Source: Erythrobacter sp. KY5 (GTDB lineage Bacteria > Pseudomonadota > Alphaproteobacteria > Sphingomonadales > Sphingomonadaceae). Taken from it: 64,000 nucleotides of DNA. Location: NCBI RefSeq assembly GCF_003264115.1, contig NZ_CP021912.1, positions 868,001-932,000 of the forward strand, read 5' to 3'. Of this stretch, positions 55,208 through 63,598 are shown piece after piece; position 1 is the stretch's first letter; every line of letters starts with the position of its first letter. The notes beneath the pieces were generated by a model. It was not told the DNA's origin and made no database searches. It saw only the letters and a list, made by a program, of their open reading frames with translations. Made by a program: the position numbers and the translations under genes.

Positions 55208-56395
55208 GTGGCCGCGCCTGTTGCGATTATTACACGAACCAAAAACAGGCAGTTGCTTCTCAAACGTGCGGCGCAGAGTGTCGCTCGGCAAAGCTATGCC
55301 GACTATATCTGGGTCGTCGTCAACGATGGTGGCGACGAGGCCGACGTAAAGGCAGTGATCGAGGCTTGTGACGTTCCGCGAGATCGCATCCGCGTAATCT
55401 CCAACGATCGAAGCGTCGGTATGGAAGCCGCCTCCAACATTGGTATCCGACAGTCGGATAGCGTTTACATCGTGATCCACGATGATGACGACACTTGGCA
55501 TCCGGATTTCCTGCTGGAAACCGTCTCTTTTCTGGAGAGTCCAGAGGGGCAGGTCTTCGGCGGCGTGGCTACGGGCGTCGAGTATGTTTCGGAAGAAATC
55601 CGCGGTGACGAGATCGTCGTCCATGACCGATACCCCTATCTGGATCACGTAAGGCGCGTCGAGTTCGCCGAACTGATGGCCCAGAACATCGTGACGACCA
55701 TCTCGTTTCTGTACAGGCGGACCTATTATCGCGAGATCGGTGGGTACAAGGAAGATCTGCCCGTTCTGGGCGATTGGTACTTCAACATTGAGTTCGTACT
55801 TCGCGCCGACATCAAAGTCATCGACAAGACCCTAGCCTACTATCACCATCGAGACCGGGAAAGTGGATCGACTGTGCAACACTACTCCAACTCTGTAATC
55901 GCGGGGATCGAGGTCCACGAGGAATACGCGACGCTGGTACGCAACAGGCTCATCAGGGAGCACTTCAAGAGCAGTGGAATCTCAGCTGCAATTGTAATGG
56001 GCTACTTCGCGAGAGAGGCGCGTCATACTGTGGCACAGATCATGCATCCAAACCATTCCGGCCAGTGGAGCGTTGAGGCAATTGACACGCTAGCAATGGA
56101 ACATGATCGCCTGTGGGTCCTTTCAAACGTGCAGCGGTCACCTGCCAAAAAGTCACTACTCCGCCCCAAGAGGGGTGCGGCACCCGACCCTGGATTGTCG
56201 CTTCAGGAACTTGCCAGACTAGCAAAGGATCGAAAGATCTCGCTCAAGCCTCCATCGAATTTCGATGACCATGCATATCTCAAGAACAACCCGGACGTTG
56301 CAGCCGAAGTCGATGCAGGAAATTTCGAAACCGGGTTCGAGCATTACGCGCTTTTCGGCCACCTCGAGGATCGGCAGCGCCCTGCAAAGCCATAG
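55208..56395 (+). CDS. GT2 glycosyltransferase with C-terminal NPDV module
   Basis: 395 aa with a GTG start at 55208, supported by AAGGGAG 6 nt upstream. GT2 domain: VAIITRTKNRQLLLKRAAQSV, metal site H91-D92-D93-D94-D95, then VLGDWYFNIEFVLRADIKV. After a linker (residues about 310-350), residues 352-391 form the module FDDHAYLKNNPDVAAEV...HYALFGHLEDR, nearly the same as the end of the preceding 1168-aa protein. The two genes lie 151 nt apart on one strand and probably act on the same glycan. The sugar donor is unknown. Confidence 0.88.
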   Translation: MAAPVAIITRTKNRQLLLKRAAQSVARQSYADYIWVVVNDGGDEADVKAVIEACDVPRDRIRVISNDRSVGMEAASNIGIRQSDSVYIVIHDDDDTWHPDFLLETVSFLESPEGQVFGGVATGVEYVSEEIRGDEIVVHDRYPYLDHVRRVEFAELMAQNIVTTISFLYRRTYYREIGGYKEDLPVLGDWYFNIEFVLRADIKVIDKTLAYYHHRDRESGSTVQHYSNSVIAGIEVHEEYATLVRNRLIREHFKSSGISAAIVMGYFAREARHTVAQIMHPNHSGQWSVEAIDTLAMEHDRLWVLSNVQRSPAKKSLLRPKRGAAPDPGLSLQELARLAKDRKISLKPPSNFDDHAYLKNNPDVAAEVDAGNFETGFEHYALFGHLEDRQRPAKP

Positions 56396-56400
56396 CCACG

Positions 56401-57366
56401 CTATCCCGAGGTTTTCGAACCGAGGCGATCAAGTAACCTGGCAAGCCGCCCCTTTTTCGACGGGGCCTTCACAGGAGGAACCGGCGTTTCGACAACGTCG
56501 CCAAGATATGTGCATGACCGCGGTCTCTGATCATGAATCGCCACCGGTCGCCGCATGTCGAGTTTGCCAAGAGCTTCGTCCGAATATGCTGGTGTATAGT
56601 AGATGCAATCTTCGAAAAAGTAGTGCGTCACTTGCGACCAACGGGTCAGGGTGGGGTCCGCTTGCTTGCTTCCCCCGTGTAGCAGGTTTGCTGTCCAGAT
56701 GAGCGCTTGCCCCTTGCGGGCGAGAAACGGTTCCTGATCGAGGCCATGCGCATGGCAAAGCGCGTCCCATGCCTCATCGAACGGATCCTGAGCCGAGCTA
56801 AGCTCGCTTCCGTAACCGCGACGTCCGATCATCGCATTGGTCACGATCGGCCATTTGTGCGAACCTTTGACGTAAAACAACGGGCCTGCGTCTGCCGAAA
56901 CATCTTCCATGGCCAGCCACACGCCGCACATGTAACGTTCGGGCAGAGACGAGAAATGCACTGAATCGGAATGGGCCGCCTGCTGGGTCCCGACCGGGAA
57001 ATTCAACGTCTGGAATGGGAAGGCTTTTCGACCGTAAAGCTTTCCAAGGAGATCAATTAGGGCCTCGTTCGAGGCTATCGCTCGGACATCATCGTCGAAT
57101 TGCCAGGCGTCCTGCACCCGCCGCTCTCCAAGTGTCTTGTCAGCCTTCGGATCCTCGAAATCGACTTCGAAGCTTGCAGAGAGATTGGTGAGGATCCGGT
57201 CGATGCGAGCGTCTATGTCCGGATCGGGGAAATCGATCACCGCAAAGCCATTGGTGTTGAGATCGCGTGCGATGCGCTGCTCTTTTTCAGTCAAGTCAGC
57301 TAATTTGTCGCAGGCGAAGATTGGAGACTCAATCCGAGGGACGCCGGGAAAGATGCGTTCACTCAT
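56401..57366 (-). CDS. Phytanoyl-CoA-dioxygenase-like oxygenase, second copy
   Basis: A 321-aa protein with the Fe triad H132-x-D134 (AAHSDSVHF) and H230 (LLHGGSK), and R242 for 2-oxoglutarate. EQRIARDLNTNGFAVIDFPD is the family N-terminal mark, and LFYVKGSHKWPIVT is in the core. It is only distantly like the kdsA-linked copy. It is the last gene of the reverse capsule-export operon, 28 nt after kpsT. Many PhyH proteins in polysaccharide loci have no known substrate; a sugar or lipid hydroxylation is likely. Confidence 0.85.
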   Translation of the reverse strand: MSERIFPGVPRIESPIFACDKLADLTEKEQRIARDLNTNGFAVIDFPDPDIDARIDRILTNLSASFEVDFEDPKADKTLGERRVQDAWQFDDDVRAIASNEALIDLLGKLYGRKAFPFQTLNFPVGTQQAAHSDSVHFSSLPERYMCGVWLAMEDVSADAGPLFYVKGSHKWPIVTNAMIGRRGYGSELSSAQDPFDEAWDALCHAHGLDQEPFLARKGQALIWTANLLHGGSKQADPTLTRWSQVTHYFFEDCIYYTPAYSDEALGKLDMRRPVAIHDQRPRSCTYLGDVVETPVPPVKAPSKKGRLARLLDRLGSKTSG

Positions 57367-57394
57367 TATTTCGATTTCCTGGCGATTGCTTTCA

Positions 57395-58042
57395 TCACAG
57401 TGCCTTGTAGGCAGAAACCGCTTCGCTCACGTCATCGTACAAACACGCGCGGCCGCCCTCCAAAACGATTGCTCGAGTGCAGTACTGTTCGACCATTTCG
57501 AGGCTGTGTGACGCAAGTAGCAATGCCCGATCCTGCCGTTTCTCAAAGAATTCGGCCTTGCACTTGTCCTGAAAATTCTTGTCGCCAACCATGATCACTT
57601 CGTCGATCAAATAGCATTCAAATTCGATAGCCAGCGAGAGCGCGAAAGCTAGGCGTGCGCGCATACCTGAACTATAGATCTTTACGGGCATCTTCAGGTT
57701 AGTTCCGAGCTCGGTGAAATCCTCAACGAAGTCGCGTATTTTAGAATAGGGTTTATCATAGATGCGCGAGATAAATCGGGCGTTGTCATAGCCGGTCAGG
57801 CTACCTTGGAATCCGCCGGTGAAGCCTAGCGGCCAAGAGCAGGTCATCCGCCGCACGATCTTGCCAGCAGTCGGCATCTCGACCCCGCCGATTAAGCGGA
57901 TGAGGGTCGACTTGCCGGCTCCGTTTCGACCCAGCAAGCCGATGCGGTCGCGAGGGCCGATCGAAAAATCGACCCCCTGAAGTACATGCTTTGTCGCCTT
58001 GCCACTGCGATACTCCATGTGCAGATTTTTGCATTCAATCAT
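57395..58042 (-). CDS. kpsT: Capsule ABC exporter ATPase KpsT
   Basis: 215 aa, the KpsT length. Walker A GRNGAGKST at 38-46, the capsule/O-antigen-type signature SSGMR at 124-128 (in place of LSGGQ), Walker B YLIDE at 144-148 and switch His in LLASHSLEMV. It powers export of lipid-linked capsule across the inner membrane with KpsM. Its start overlaps the kpsM stop by 4 nt. Confidence 0.95.
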   Translation of the reverse strand: MIECKNLHMEYRSGKATKHVLQGVDFSIGPRDRIGLLGRNGAGKSTLIRLIGGVEMPTAGKIVRRMTCSWPLGFTGGFQGSLTGYDNARFISRIYDKPYSKIRDFVEDFTELGTNLKMPVKIYSSGMRARLAFALSLAIEFECYLIDEVIMVGDKNFQDKCKAEFFEKRQDRALLLASHSLEMVEQYCTRAIVLEGGRACLYDDVSEAVSAYKAL

Positions 58043-58821
58043 GTGACCGTCATCGTCCTACGAACACGGCGGCATAGGATCAGTCCCACGAGCAGCGTCA
58101 CGATTGAAATGCCCAGCGCCTTCTCGATATCGTAGTGCGGCGTGACTGCGTCTCCGAACACGCCATAACGCATCAATTCCATTCCGCTGACCATCGGCGA
58201 CCACATCAGGGCGTCCCTTGTTGCGGGTGGTAGCCACGATGCCAAATTGAAAACCCCCGAGAAAGGGATAGCTACATATACGCTGACCGGAACCAGCTTT
58301 TCGACGACTTCCGACACTTCTGAAAGCGGCGCTAGCATCGTGCAGACACCTAACACGAAGATTACATAAATCGCCCAGCCAACAACCAGCGCCACGATGT
58401 CTGCTGGCCACGGGAATAGACCAAAAAATCCAAGCACAATCCCGGCAAAAATGAATGCCATCATCGCTCCGATCGCCTCGATCAAGACACGCACGAAAAT
58501 GAAATCGAGGACCTTGATTTGGCGATGATAGAGCAGCGAGCTGTTCGCAACAAATATGCTCGCCGACCTGCTGAAGGAATGGCGAAGGAATGTTAGCGGA
58601 ACGTAGCCAGTCACCACGAACGCCAGAATTCCTATACCGTAAGCCTCCGGCCCGCGAAGGTAGGTCCAGACAATTCCTACCAGGCCTGCAAAAAGCAGGG
58701 GCTCGGCCATGATCCAGAGAAAACCGATGTTCTCACGCCCGAACCGCGTCATCAACTCGCGGCTGGTCAGTGCTTGAATAACCTTGATCTGGACACGCAG
58801 TCCGTCAGTAAGTTGTCCCAT
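58039..58821 (-). CDS. kpsM: Capsule ABC exporter permease KpsM
   Basis: A 260-aa ABC-2-type permease with about six membrane helices. It begins RVQIKVIQALTSRELMTRFGRENIGFLW, the typical KpsM/Wzm N-terminus, and includes VTGYVPLTFLRHSFSRSASIF and LWSPMVSGMELMRYGVFG-like C-terminal part. It pairs with KpsT. The kpsE gene lies 6 nt upstream. Confidence 0.94.
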   Translation of the reverse strand: MGQLTDGLRVQIKVIQALTSRELMTRFGRENIGFLWIMAEPLLFAGLVGIVWTYLRGPEAYGIGILAFVVTGYVPLTFLRHSFSRSASIFVANSSLLYHRQIKVLDFIFVRVLIEAIGAMMAFIFAGIVLGFFGLFPWPADIVALVVGWAIYVIFVLGVCTMLAPLSEVSEVVEKLVPVSVYVAIPFSGVFNLASWLPPATRDALMWSPMVSGMELMRYGVFGDAVTPHYDIEKALGISIVTLLVGLILCRRVRRTMTVT

Positions 58822-58827
58822 CGCCGG

Positions 58828-59991
58828 TCAGTCTTCCGGAGCGTGCTCGCGGACCCCTACCGAAAGCATCCAGCCCACCAGATAGAGGCAGAGGGTGCCG
58901 AACAAGACTGCGAGAATACTACGAATTCGGTTGGGGAGAGTCGCAACATCAGGGCGATTTGGCTCAACCACCCGCTCAAGATAATATTGCTGTTGCTTGG
59001 CCTCCACGCGCGCCTGCTCGAGCGCAGCGTTGGCTGCCGTCAACGTCTGTTCAGCGAATTCCTGCTCGACCAAAAGATTCTCGTATTGCGTGATCTTCGC
59101 AGCGATTGCGTTTGGACTGCCAACCGCCCGGGCGGTTTGTTCAGCGACCTGCTGCGAAATGCCTGCAATGCGATCACGAAGCGCTGGAATCGAGGGATGG
59201 TTGGGCGCGTTGCTCTGGATCTCGGCAAGCTGCGCGCGCAGTGCGGATTCTTGAGTTATCAGCGCGTTCGATACTTCCAATACTCCAGCCCCCTGTTGCT
59301 CAGGGTCGAGCAATTGCGATGAATTGCGGTAAGCGCCAAGCTGGATACGCGCATCGCGCACTCGTTCCTGCGCAAGTTCCACACGATCTTGAGCCTCTTC
59401 GATCGCCTGCGAGTTTACGCGCGAATTGAGCCGGTTCACAAGCTGCTCACTGAGATCGAGAAACCCTGCATTAAGCTCTTGCGCTTCCTCTGCAGTGAAG
59501 GCGTTGACCTTTAGCACAGTCAGGCCGGTTTCCGAATCGGTCTGCGCAGAAATCATCGACTGCGAGTACTCGTACAGGTCTTCAAAGCTGTCGCCTTGGT
59601 AAATCAGCGGGAACCGGCTCAAAAAATCAGCTTCGCTCGATGCGAAAGCACCGCGCACGTCGATTGTTTGCGATAGATCGGACAAGGCGTCGCGTGATCG
59701 CAGATATCCGATAATCTCGCTCGACTGTTCCGCGCCAGAGCCCAGCCCCGTGCCTTGGAGCAAGGTGCCCAGCGCCGAAGCGCTGGATTGTTGCCGCTCA
59801 GGCGCCTTGATGACGAAGCGGGACTCCGATTGGTAAATGTCGGCAGCAATGAACCCGAAATAGAGCGCCGCCAACAAAGTAGGCGCAATCACGCACGCGC
59901 CAAACCACCGCCAACGCCTGAGCATGGTGTAAAGCTTGGAAGTCCTTCCAGTCGCCTCTGCTTGGCGCTGCAGTTCGGGGTCATGTTGCAT
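58828..59991 (-). CDS. kpsE: Capsule export inner-membrane protein KpsE (PCP family)
   Basis: A 387-aa protein with an N-terminal TM helix (about residues 27-50), the motif YQSESRFVIKAPERQQ, long coiled-coil helices (residues about 180-330, rich in EEAQ/ERVRDA repeats) and a C-terminal TM helix (SILAVLFGTLCLYLVGWML). These are the marks of KpsE/CtrB-type polysaccharide co-polymerases that bridge the inner-membrane exporter and the outer-membrane channel. It follows the 45-aa membrane gene by 3 nt. Confidence 0.93.
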   Translation of the reverse strand: MQHDPELQRQAEATGRTSKLYTMLRRWRWFGACVIAPTLLAALYFGFIAADIYQSESRFVIKAPERQQSSASALGTLLQGTGLGSGAEQSSEIIGYLRSRDALSDLSQTIDVRGAFASSEADFLSRFPLIYQGDSFEDLYEYSQSMISAQTDSETGLTVLKVNAFTAEEAQELNAGFLDLSEQLVNRLNSRVNSQAIEEAQDRVELAQERVRDARIQLGAYRNSSQLLDPEQQGAGVLEVSNALITQESALRAQLAEIQSNAPNHPSIPALRDRIAGISQQVAEQTARAVGSPNAIAAKITQYENLLVEQEFAEQTLTAANAALEQARVEAKQQQYYLERVVEPNRPDVATLPNRIRSILAVLFGTLCLYLVGWMLSVGVREHAPED

Positions 59992-59994
59992 TTC

Positions 59995-60132
59995 TTAGGG
60001 TCTTAATTCAGCAAATCTGGTGAGGCGCATATCGTCGCGATGAAACAGCCGCCTGAGGATCAACGCGCCCCATAGCAGCACTATTATGAATTTCCCAAGT
60101 CGTTTCAGTAACAGCGCCGTTAAGGAGGGCAT
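59995..60132 (-). CDS. 45-aa membrane peptide between DUF5672 and kpsE genes
   Basis: Reverse-strand frame MPSLTALLLKRLGKF... ending RFAELRP. It has one hydrophobic stretch (FIIVLLWGALIL) flanked by basic residues (KRLGK before, RRLFHRDD after), so it is likely a single-pass inner-membrane peptide. Its ATG directly follows the TGA of the DUF5672 gene (TGAATG) and its stop lies 3 nt before the kpsE ATG. The exact fill of the gap argues for a real gene. The function is unknown; a helper of KpsE/KpsM is conceivable. Confidence 0.6.
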   Translation of the reverse strand: MPSLTALLLKRLGKFIIVLLWGALILRRLFHRDDMRLTRFAELRP

Positions 60133-60927
60133 TCACAATAGCCCGAGAACCCGCCGCGCCGCCAGACTGATTGCGCGCCTTATCCCGCCTTTGCCACCAG
60201 CCACGGCTCGCAGGATGGTCTTGAAATCAGGCCGCAATGTCGCGCGGTCATCGAGGTTGCGAAAAATCGACCAGAACCGCTCACCTCCCAGCACGTGCGG
60301 CATCAGGAACACGCCGTGATAGCCAAATGCGGCATCCGGGTCTCCTGCTCTTTCGGCAGCGAACCTGTTGGCTAGCTCCACGGGCGCGAAAGTCATTCCT
60401 TGCGCTTCTAGAAAGTCGCGATTTGTCCGGCCGATTGCAATGTCCTCGGGGTGGTGCGCCTTAAATCCATCGGCGCGGCACGCTTCCAAAAGGCGGCGGC
60501 TGCGGAGCGAGAAGCCACCGTTGCCGACTTCGTGTCCGTCATCGAATTGCGGCCAGCTTGCACCGATATAGTCGTAGTCGAGAAATGCATCGTCCCATTG
60601 CGAAGCGTCGGCAATGTGCCCGTCCCACTGCACGATCAGGCAGTGCTCCGTGCGTATGTGATCGACAAGCCGGGACAGGATGAATTGAGAGTAGGCTTCG
60701 GAGGAGCGCAGCTGATCGATGGGAACGATACGAATGTCCTCAGGAACATCCGGAACCGTTCCTGAAGTGTCGAGATGGGTGAATAACAACGCCTCAGCGA
60801 ACTCCGCCTGCGCGAGGCAGGCCTCCATCGCACGTATCGTCGCTTCGACGTTCGACGAGCTGACGGCGCACAGGGTTACGTTTTTTAGCGTGATGCGCTG
60901 GCCTGGATTGTCTGGAGAATGAGACAT
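60133..60927 (-). CDS. DUF5672-domain protein
   Basis: 264 aa from ATG 60927 (MSHSPDNPGQR); an ATG 9 nt earlier is possible. It carries the DUF5672 marks VTLCAVSSSNVEATIRAM, CLIVQWDGHI, YDYIGASWPQF, VGNGGFSLRSRRLLEA, HPEDIAIGRTNRDFLE and FGYHGVF. The QWDG and the overall layout look like a GT-A-fold glycosyltransferase with an unusual metal site. Members are frequent in capsule and lipopolysaccharide loci. It lies 2 nt after the GT2 gene and directly before the 45-aa membrane gene. A sugar-transfer role is inferred, not shown. Confidence 0.82.
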   Translation of the reverse strand: MSHSPDNPGQRITLKNVTLCAVSSSNVEATIRAMEACLAQAEFAEALLFTHLDTSGTVPDVPEDIRIVPIDQLRSSEAYSQFILSRLVDHIRTEHCLIVQWDGHIADASQWDDAFLDYDYIGASWPQFDDGHEVGNGGFSLRSRRLLEACRADGFKAHHPEDIAIGRTNRDFLEAQGMTFAPVELANRFAAERAGDPDAAFGYHGVFLMPHVLGGERFWSIFRNLDDRATLRPDFKTILRAVAGGKGGIRRAISLAARRVLGLL

Positions 60928-60938
60928 GCGACTCATGG

Positions 60939-62549
60939 TTACAGGCGCAAGACGAACTGCTCGCTGTAAGGGCTTAGTTCGGGGTGGTGGAAGGGGTCGT
61001 GCGCGGGTCTTTCGCCTATTTCTTCGCTCATGACAAGTTGTGTGCCCCAGCGTTCCTGCAGCGCTTCTACCTCTCGTCTCTGTCGAGCACTGCCGACAGG
61101 ATCAAGATCACGGCCGCGCGATACGGATTCGTGATGTACCAATTGCGCGCGCGGCTCGTATAAGTTGTGCCATCCCTTCGCTCGTAGCCGAAGGCAAAGA
61201 TCGACATCGTTGAACGACACGGCGAATTTGTCTTCGTCGTATCCTCCCACTGCGTCAAATTTGTGCCGGGAAACCACCATGCACGCCGCGGTCACCGCGC
61301 TTGCGAATTGTGGCAGATTGTGACGCTGAAAATAGCCCAGGTCTTTCGGGCGCAGCAATCGGTGTGCGTGCGCCGCCGCTCCGCCGATGCCGGTTACAAC
61401 GCCGGCATGCTGAATGCGGCCATCGGGATAGAGCAACTGCGCGCCGACTGCCCCGACTTCGGGGCGGATGGCCTGGGCGGCCATGGCCTTCAGCCAACGC
61501 GGGTCCGCGATCTGAATGTCGTTGTTTAAGAAGCAGAGCAGCTCGCCCTTCGCCTCAACTGCTGCCCGATTATTGAGCGCGGAAAAGTTGAAGTCTCGAT
61601 CATCGCGCAAAACGCGCGCGAAATCAGGATCGAGGCTGGCGAGGTAGTCGCGCGTCTCGGGATCGGTGGAGCCATTGTCGATCACGATGATTTCCGTGCT
61701 CTGCGGATAGTCCGTTCGCGCTAGCCCTTCGAGGCAGGTGCGCAAGAGGTCAACGCGATCGCGAGTGGGCACCAGCACACTTACGCTGGGGAGCGGCGAC
61801 CCGGGTTTCGGGTGCGCCGTTGGTACGCGTGGCTCTGGCCTCTTCCGGCGATGGTGAAGCACCGTCGGGCAATGAATTACCTCACCGCCCAGTTCGCGCG
61901 TTGTGGAGATGCCGTGCTCAATGAGCGCGCGTGCCCAGTCATCGCCAGGCTCAACTCGCAAACCCGCCCGCACAATTGCAGCGCCGGTCAGGTAGTCATG
62001 GTACTGGAAAAGCTCACTATTCCAATCCGGCTTGAAATGTGGAGCTTTGCGTTGGCCTTTGCGGTCGATCAGGTCGTCATCGGCATAGATCAGGCAACCC
62101 GACTGCGGCGCAGCGTCGGCGGTGTTGCGATAGATCTTTCCGGCACGCGGATTGACACGGTCGCCGCTCGCCAGGGGCATCACCCAAAGCTCGCCTTGCT
62201 CATTCGACAGAGCGCGTAGCGCGGCATCAGCATCATGAGCTATGATCTGCGCTTCGATTCCAGCCTGTCTTAGGCTTTCGAGCGTCGCCTCCGTTCCATC
62301 GCCGTCCTCGACAAGCGCAATCAGTCGCGCCGATCCCATCTCCTCTGGCGTATCACGCTCATTTTCGCGCAAAGCCTGCCAAAGGTTATAGGCGTGCGGA
62401 GTGCTTCCCAGAATCGGAGCGAGGCGAAGCCGTGCTCGCAGCCTCTTGCCGGTTAGCCGCCAAAAGGCGCACTTTGCATAAAGCCACGGTGACAGCGCCA
62501 TTGCCTGGGCATGCACCAGGAGGCGCAGATAAGCTGTTTTTCCGCTCAC
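60939..62549 (-). CDS. Two-domain glycosyltransferase, GT2 (paralogue of 49342-51171)
   Basis: 536 aa from a GTG at 62549 that overlaps the rfbB stop (GTGA). Residues about 75-240 are a first GT-A region with IYADDDLID and HFKPDWNSEL. The second GT2 domain starts at about residue 255 (SVSVLVPTRDRVDLLRTC), with LCFLNNDIQIADP, GAVGAQLLYPDGRIQHAGV, AVSFNDVDLCLRLRAKGW and LVHHESVSRG. Its layout and many motifs match the GT2 gene at 49342. Its place next to dTDP-rhamnose genes suggests a rhamnosyltransferase. Confidence 0.9.
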   Translation of the reverse strand: MSGKTAYLRLLVHAQAMALSPWLYAKCAFWRLTGKRLRARLRLAPILGSTPHAYNLWQALRENERDTPEEMGSARLIALVEDGDGTEATLESLRQAGIEAQIIAHDADAALRALSNEQGELWVMPLASGDRVNPRAGKIYRNTADAAPQSGCLIYADDDLIDRKGQRKAPHFKPDWNSELFQYHDYLTGAAIVRAGLRVEPGDDWARALIEHGISTTRELGGEVIHCPTVLHHRRKRPEPRVPTAHPKPGSPLPSVSVLVPTRDRVDLLRTCLEGLARTDYPQSTEIIVIDNGSTDPETRDYLASLDPDFARVLRDDRDFNFSALNNRAAVEAKGELLCFLNNDIQIADPRWLKAMAAQAIRPEVGAVGAQLLYPDGRIQHAGVVTGIGGAAAHAHRLLRPKDLGYFQRHNLPQFASAVTAACMVVSRHKFDAVGGYDEDKFAVSFNDVDLCLRLRAKGWHNLYEPRAQLVHHESVSRGRDLDPVGSARQRREVEALQERWGTQLVMSEEIGERPAHDPFHHPELSPYSEQFVLRL

Positions 62550-63598
62550 TTGGTGAGCAATGGACGCCACCAGTGCTCGTTGGCAAGATACCAACGCAAT
62601 GTCTGTCGAAGACCTTCTTCGAAGGTTCGTTCAGCCGCATAGCCGAGTTCGCCGCGTGCCTTGGTTTCATCGATCGCATAGCGGCGATCGTGGCCTGCGC
62701 GGTCGGTTACGAACGTTTTGAGCGTGTTGGTAGGCTTGCCGTTTGCAGCGGGCGCATCGGGATAGCGCTGTGCGACGCCATCAACTTCTTCGAAGGCTCT
62801 GTCCACTTCTGCGCAGATCGCGTCGATAACTGCCATGTTCGGCAGTTCCTCGCCGCCGCCGATATTGTAGGTCTCGCCGGGCACACCCTTCGAAAGGCAG
62901 GCTTCGATACCCCGGCAATGGTCCTCAACATGCAGCCAGTCGCGCACATTCATTCCGTCGCCATAGATCGGAAGGTTCTTGCCCGACAGAGCGTTGAGCA
63001 GAAACAACGGGATCAGCTTTTCGGGATACTGGTATGGACCGTAATTGTTCGAGCAATTGGTGGTTGTCACATCCAGCCCGAACGTGTGGTGATAGGCGCG
63101 CACGAGGTGATCGGACGACGCCTTGGATGCCGAATAAGGAGAATTGGGTGCGTAAGGCGTGGTTTCGCTGAAAGCCGGGTCGTCGGCGCCGAGCGATCCG
63201 TAGACTTCGTCGGTTGAGATATGATGGAAGCGATGTTCCATGCCGTCGCCATCTAACCAGACAGCTCGTGCCGCCTTGAGCAGGCTGTTGGTCCCAAGGA
63301 TATTTGTGTCGATGAACGCATCGGGACCGGTAATCGAACGGTCTACATGGCTTTCGGCGGCGAAGTGCACGATGGTTGCGATGTCGCGCTCGCGCAGCAG
63401 CTTTTCGACAAGGTCTTGATCGCGGATATCGCCCACGATCAGTTCTGCCTGCTCAACCCCTTCGATGGTTGAGCGATTGCCCGCATATGTCAGAGAGTCG
63501 AGCACGACGATCGTATCGCCGGGATGCTTGTCGGCCCAATAGTGCACGAAATTGCCGCCGATGAAGCCTGCGCCTCCGGTGATCAGCAGATTAGCCAA
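62546..63598 (-). CDS. rfbB: dTDP-glucose 4,6-dehydratase
   Basis: A 350-aa SDR protein with the NAD motif GGAGFIGG at residues 8-15, VHFAAESHVDRSI, catalytic Thr-Asp-Glu in HISTDEVYGSLG, YSASKASSDHLVRAYH (Tyr-x3-Lys) and NCSNNYGPYQYPEKLIP. It turns dTDP-glucose into the 4-keto-6-deoxy sugar on the way to dTDP-rhamnose. Its start overlaps the end of rfbD by 8 nt; rfbA and rfbC are presumably beyond the right edge. Confidence 0.96.
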   Translation of the reverse strand: MANLLITGGAGFIGGNFVHYWADKHPGDTIVVLDSLTYAGNRSTIEGVEQAELIVGDIRDQDLVEKLLRERDIATIVHFAAESHVDRSITGPDAFIDTNILGTNSLLKAARAVWLDGDGMEHRFHHISTDEVYGSLGADDPAFSETTPYAPNSPYSASKASSDHLVRAYHHTFGLDVTTTNCSNNYGPYQYPEKLIPLFLLNALSGKNLPIYGDGMNVRDWLHVEDHCRGIEACLSKGVPGETYNIGGGEELPNMAVIDAICAEVDRAFEEVDGVAQRYPDAPAANGKPTNTLKTFVTDRAGHDRRYAIDETKARGELGYAAERTFEEGLRQTLRWYLANEHWWRPLLTK

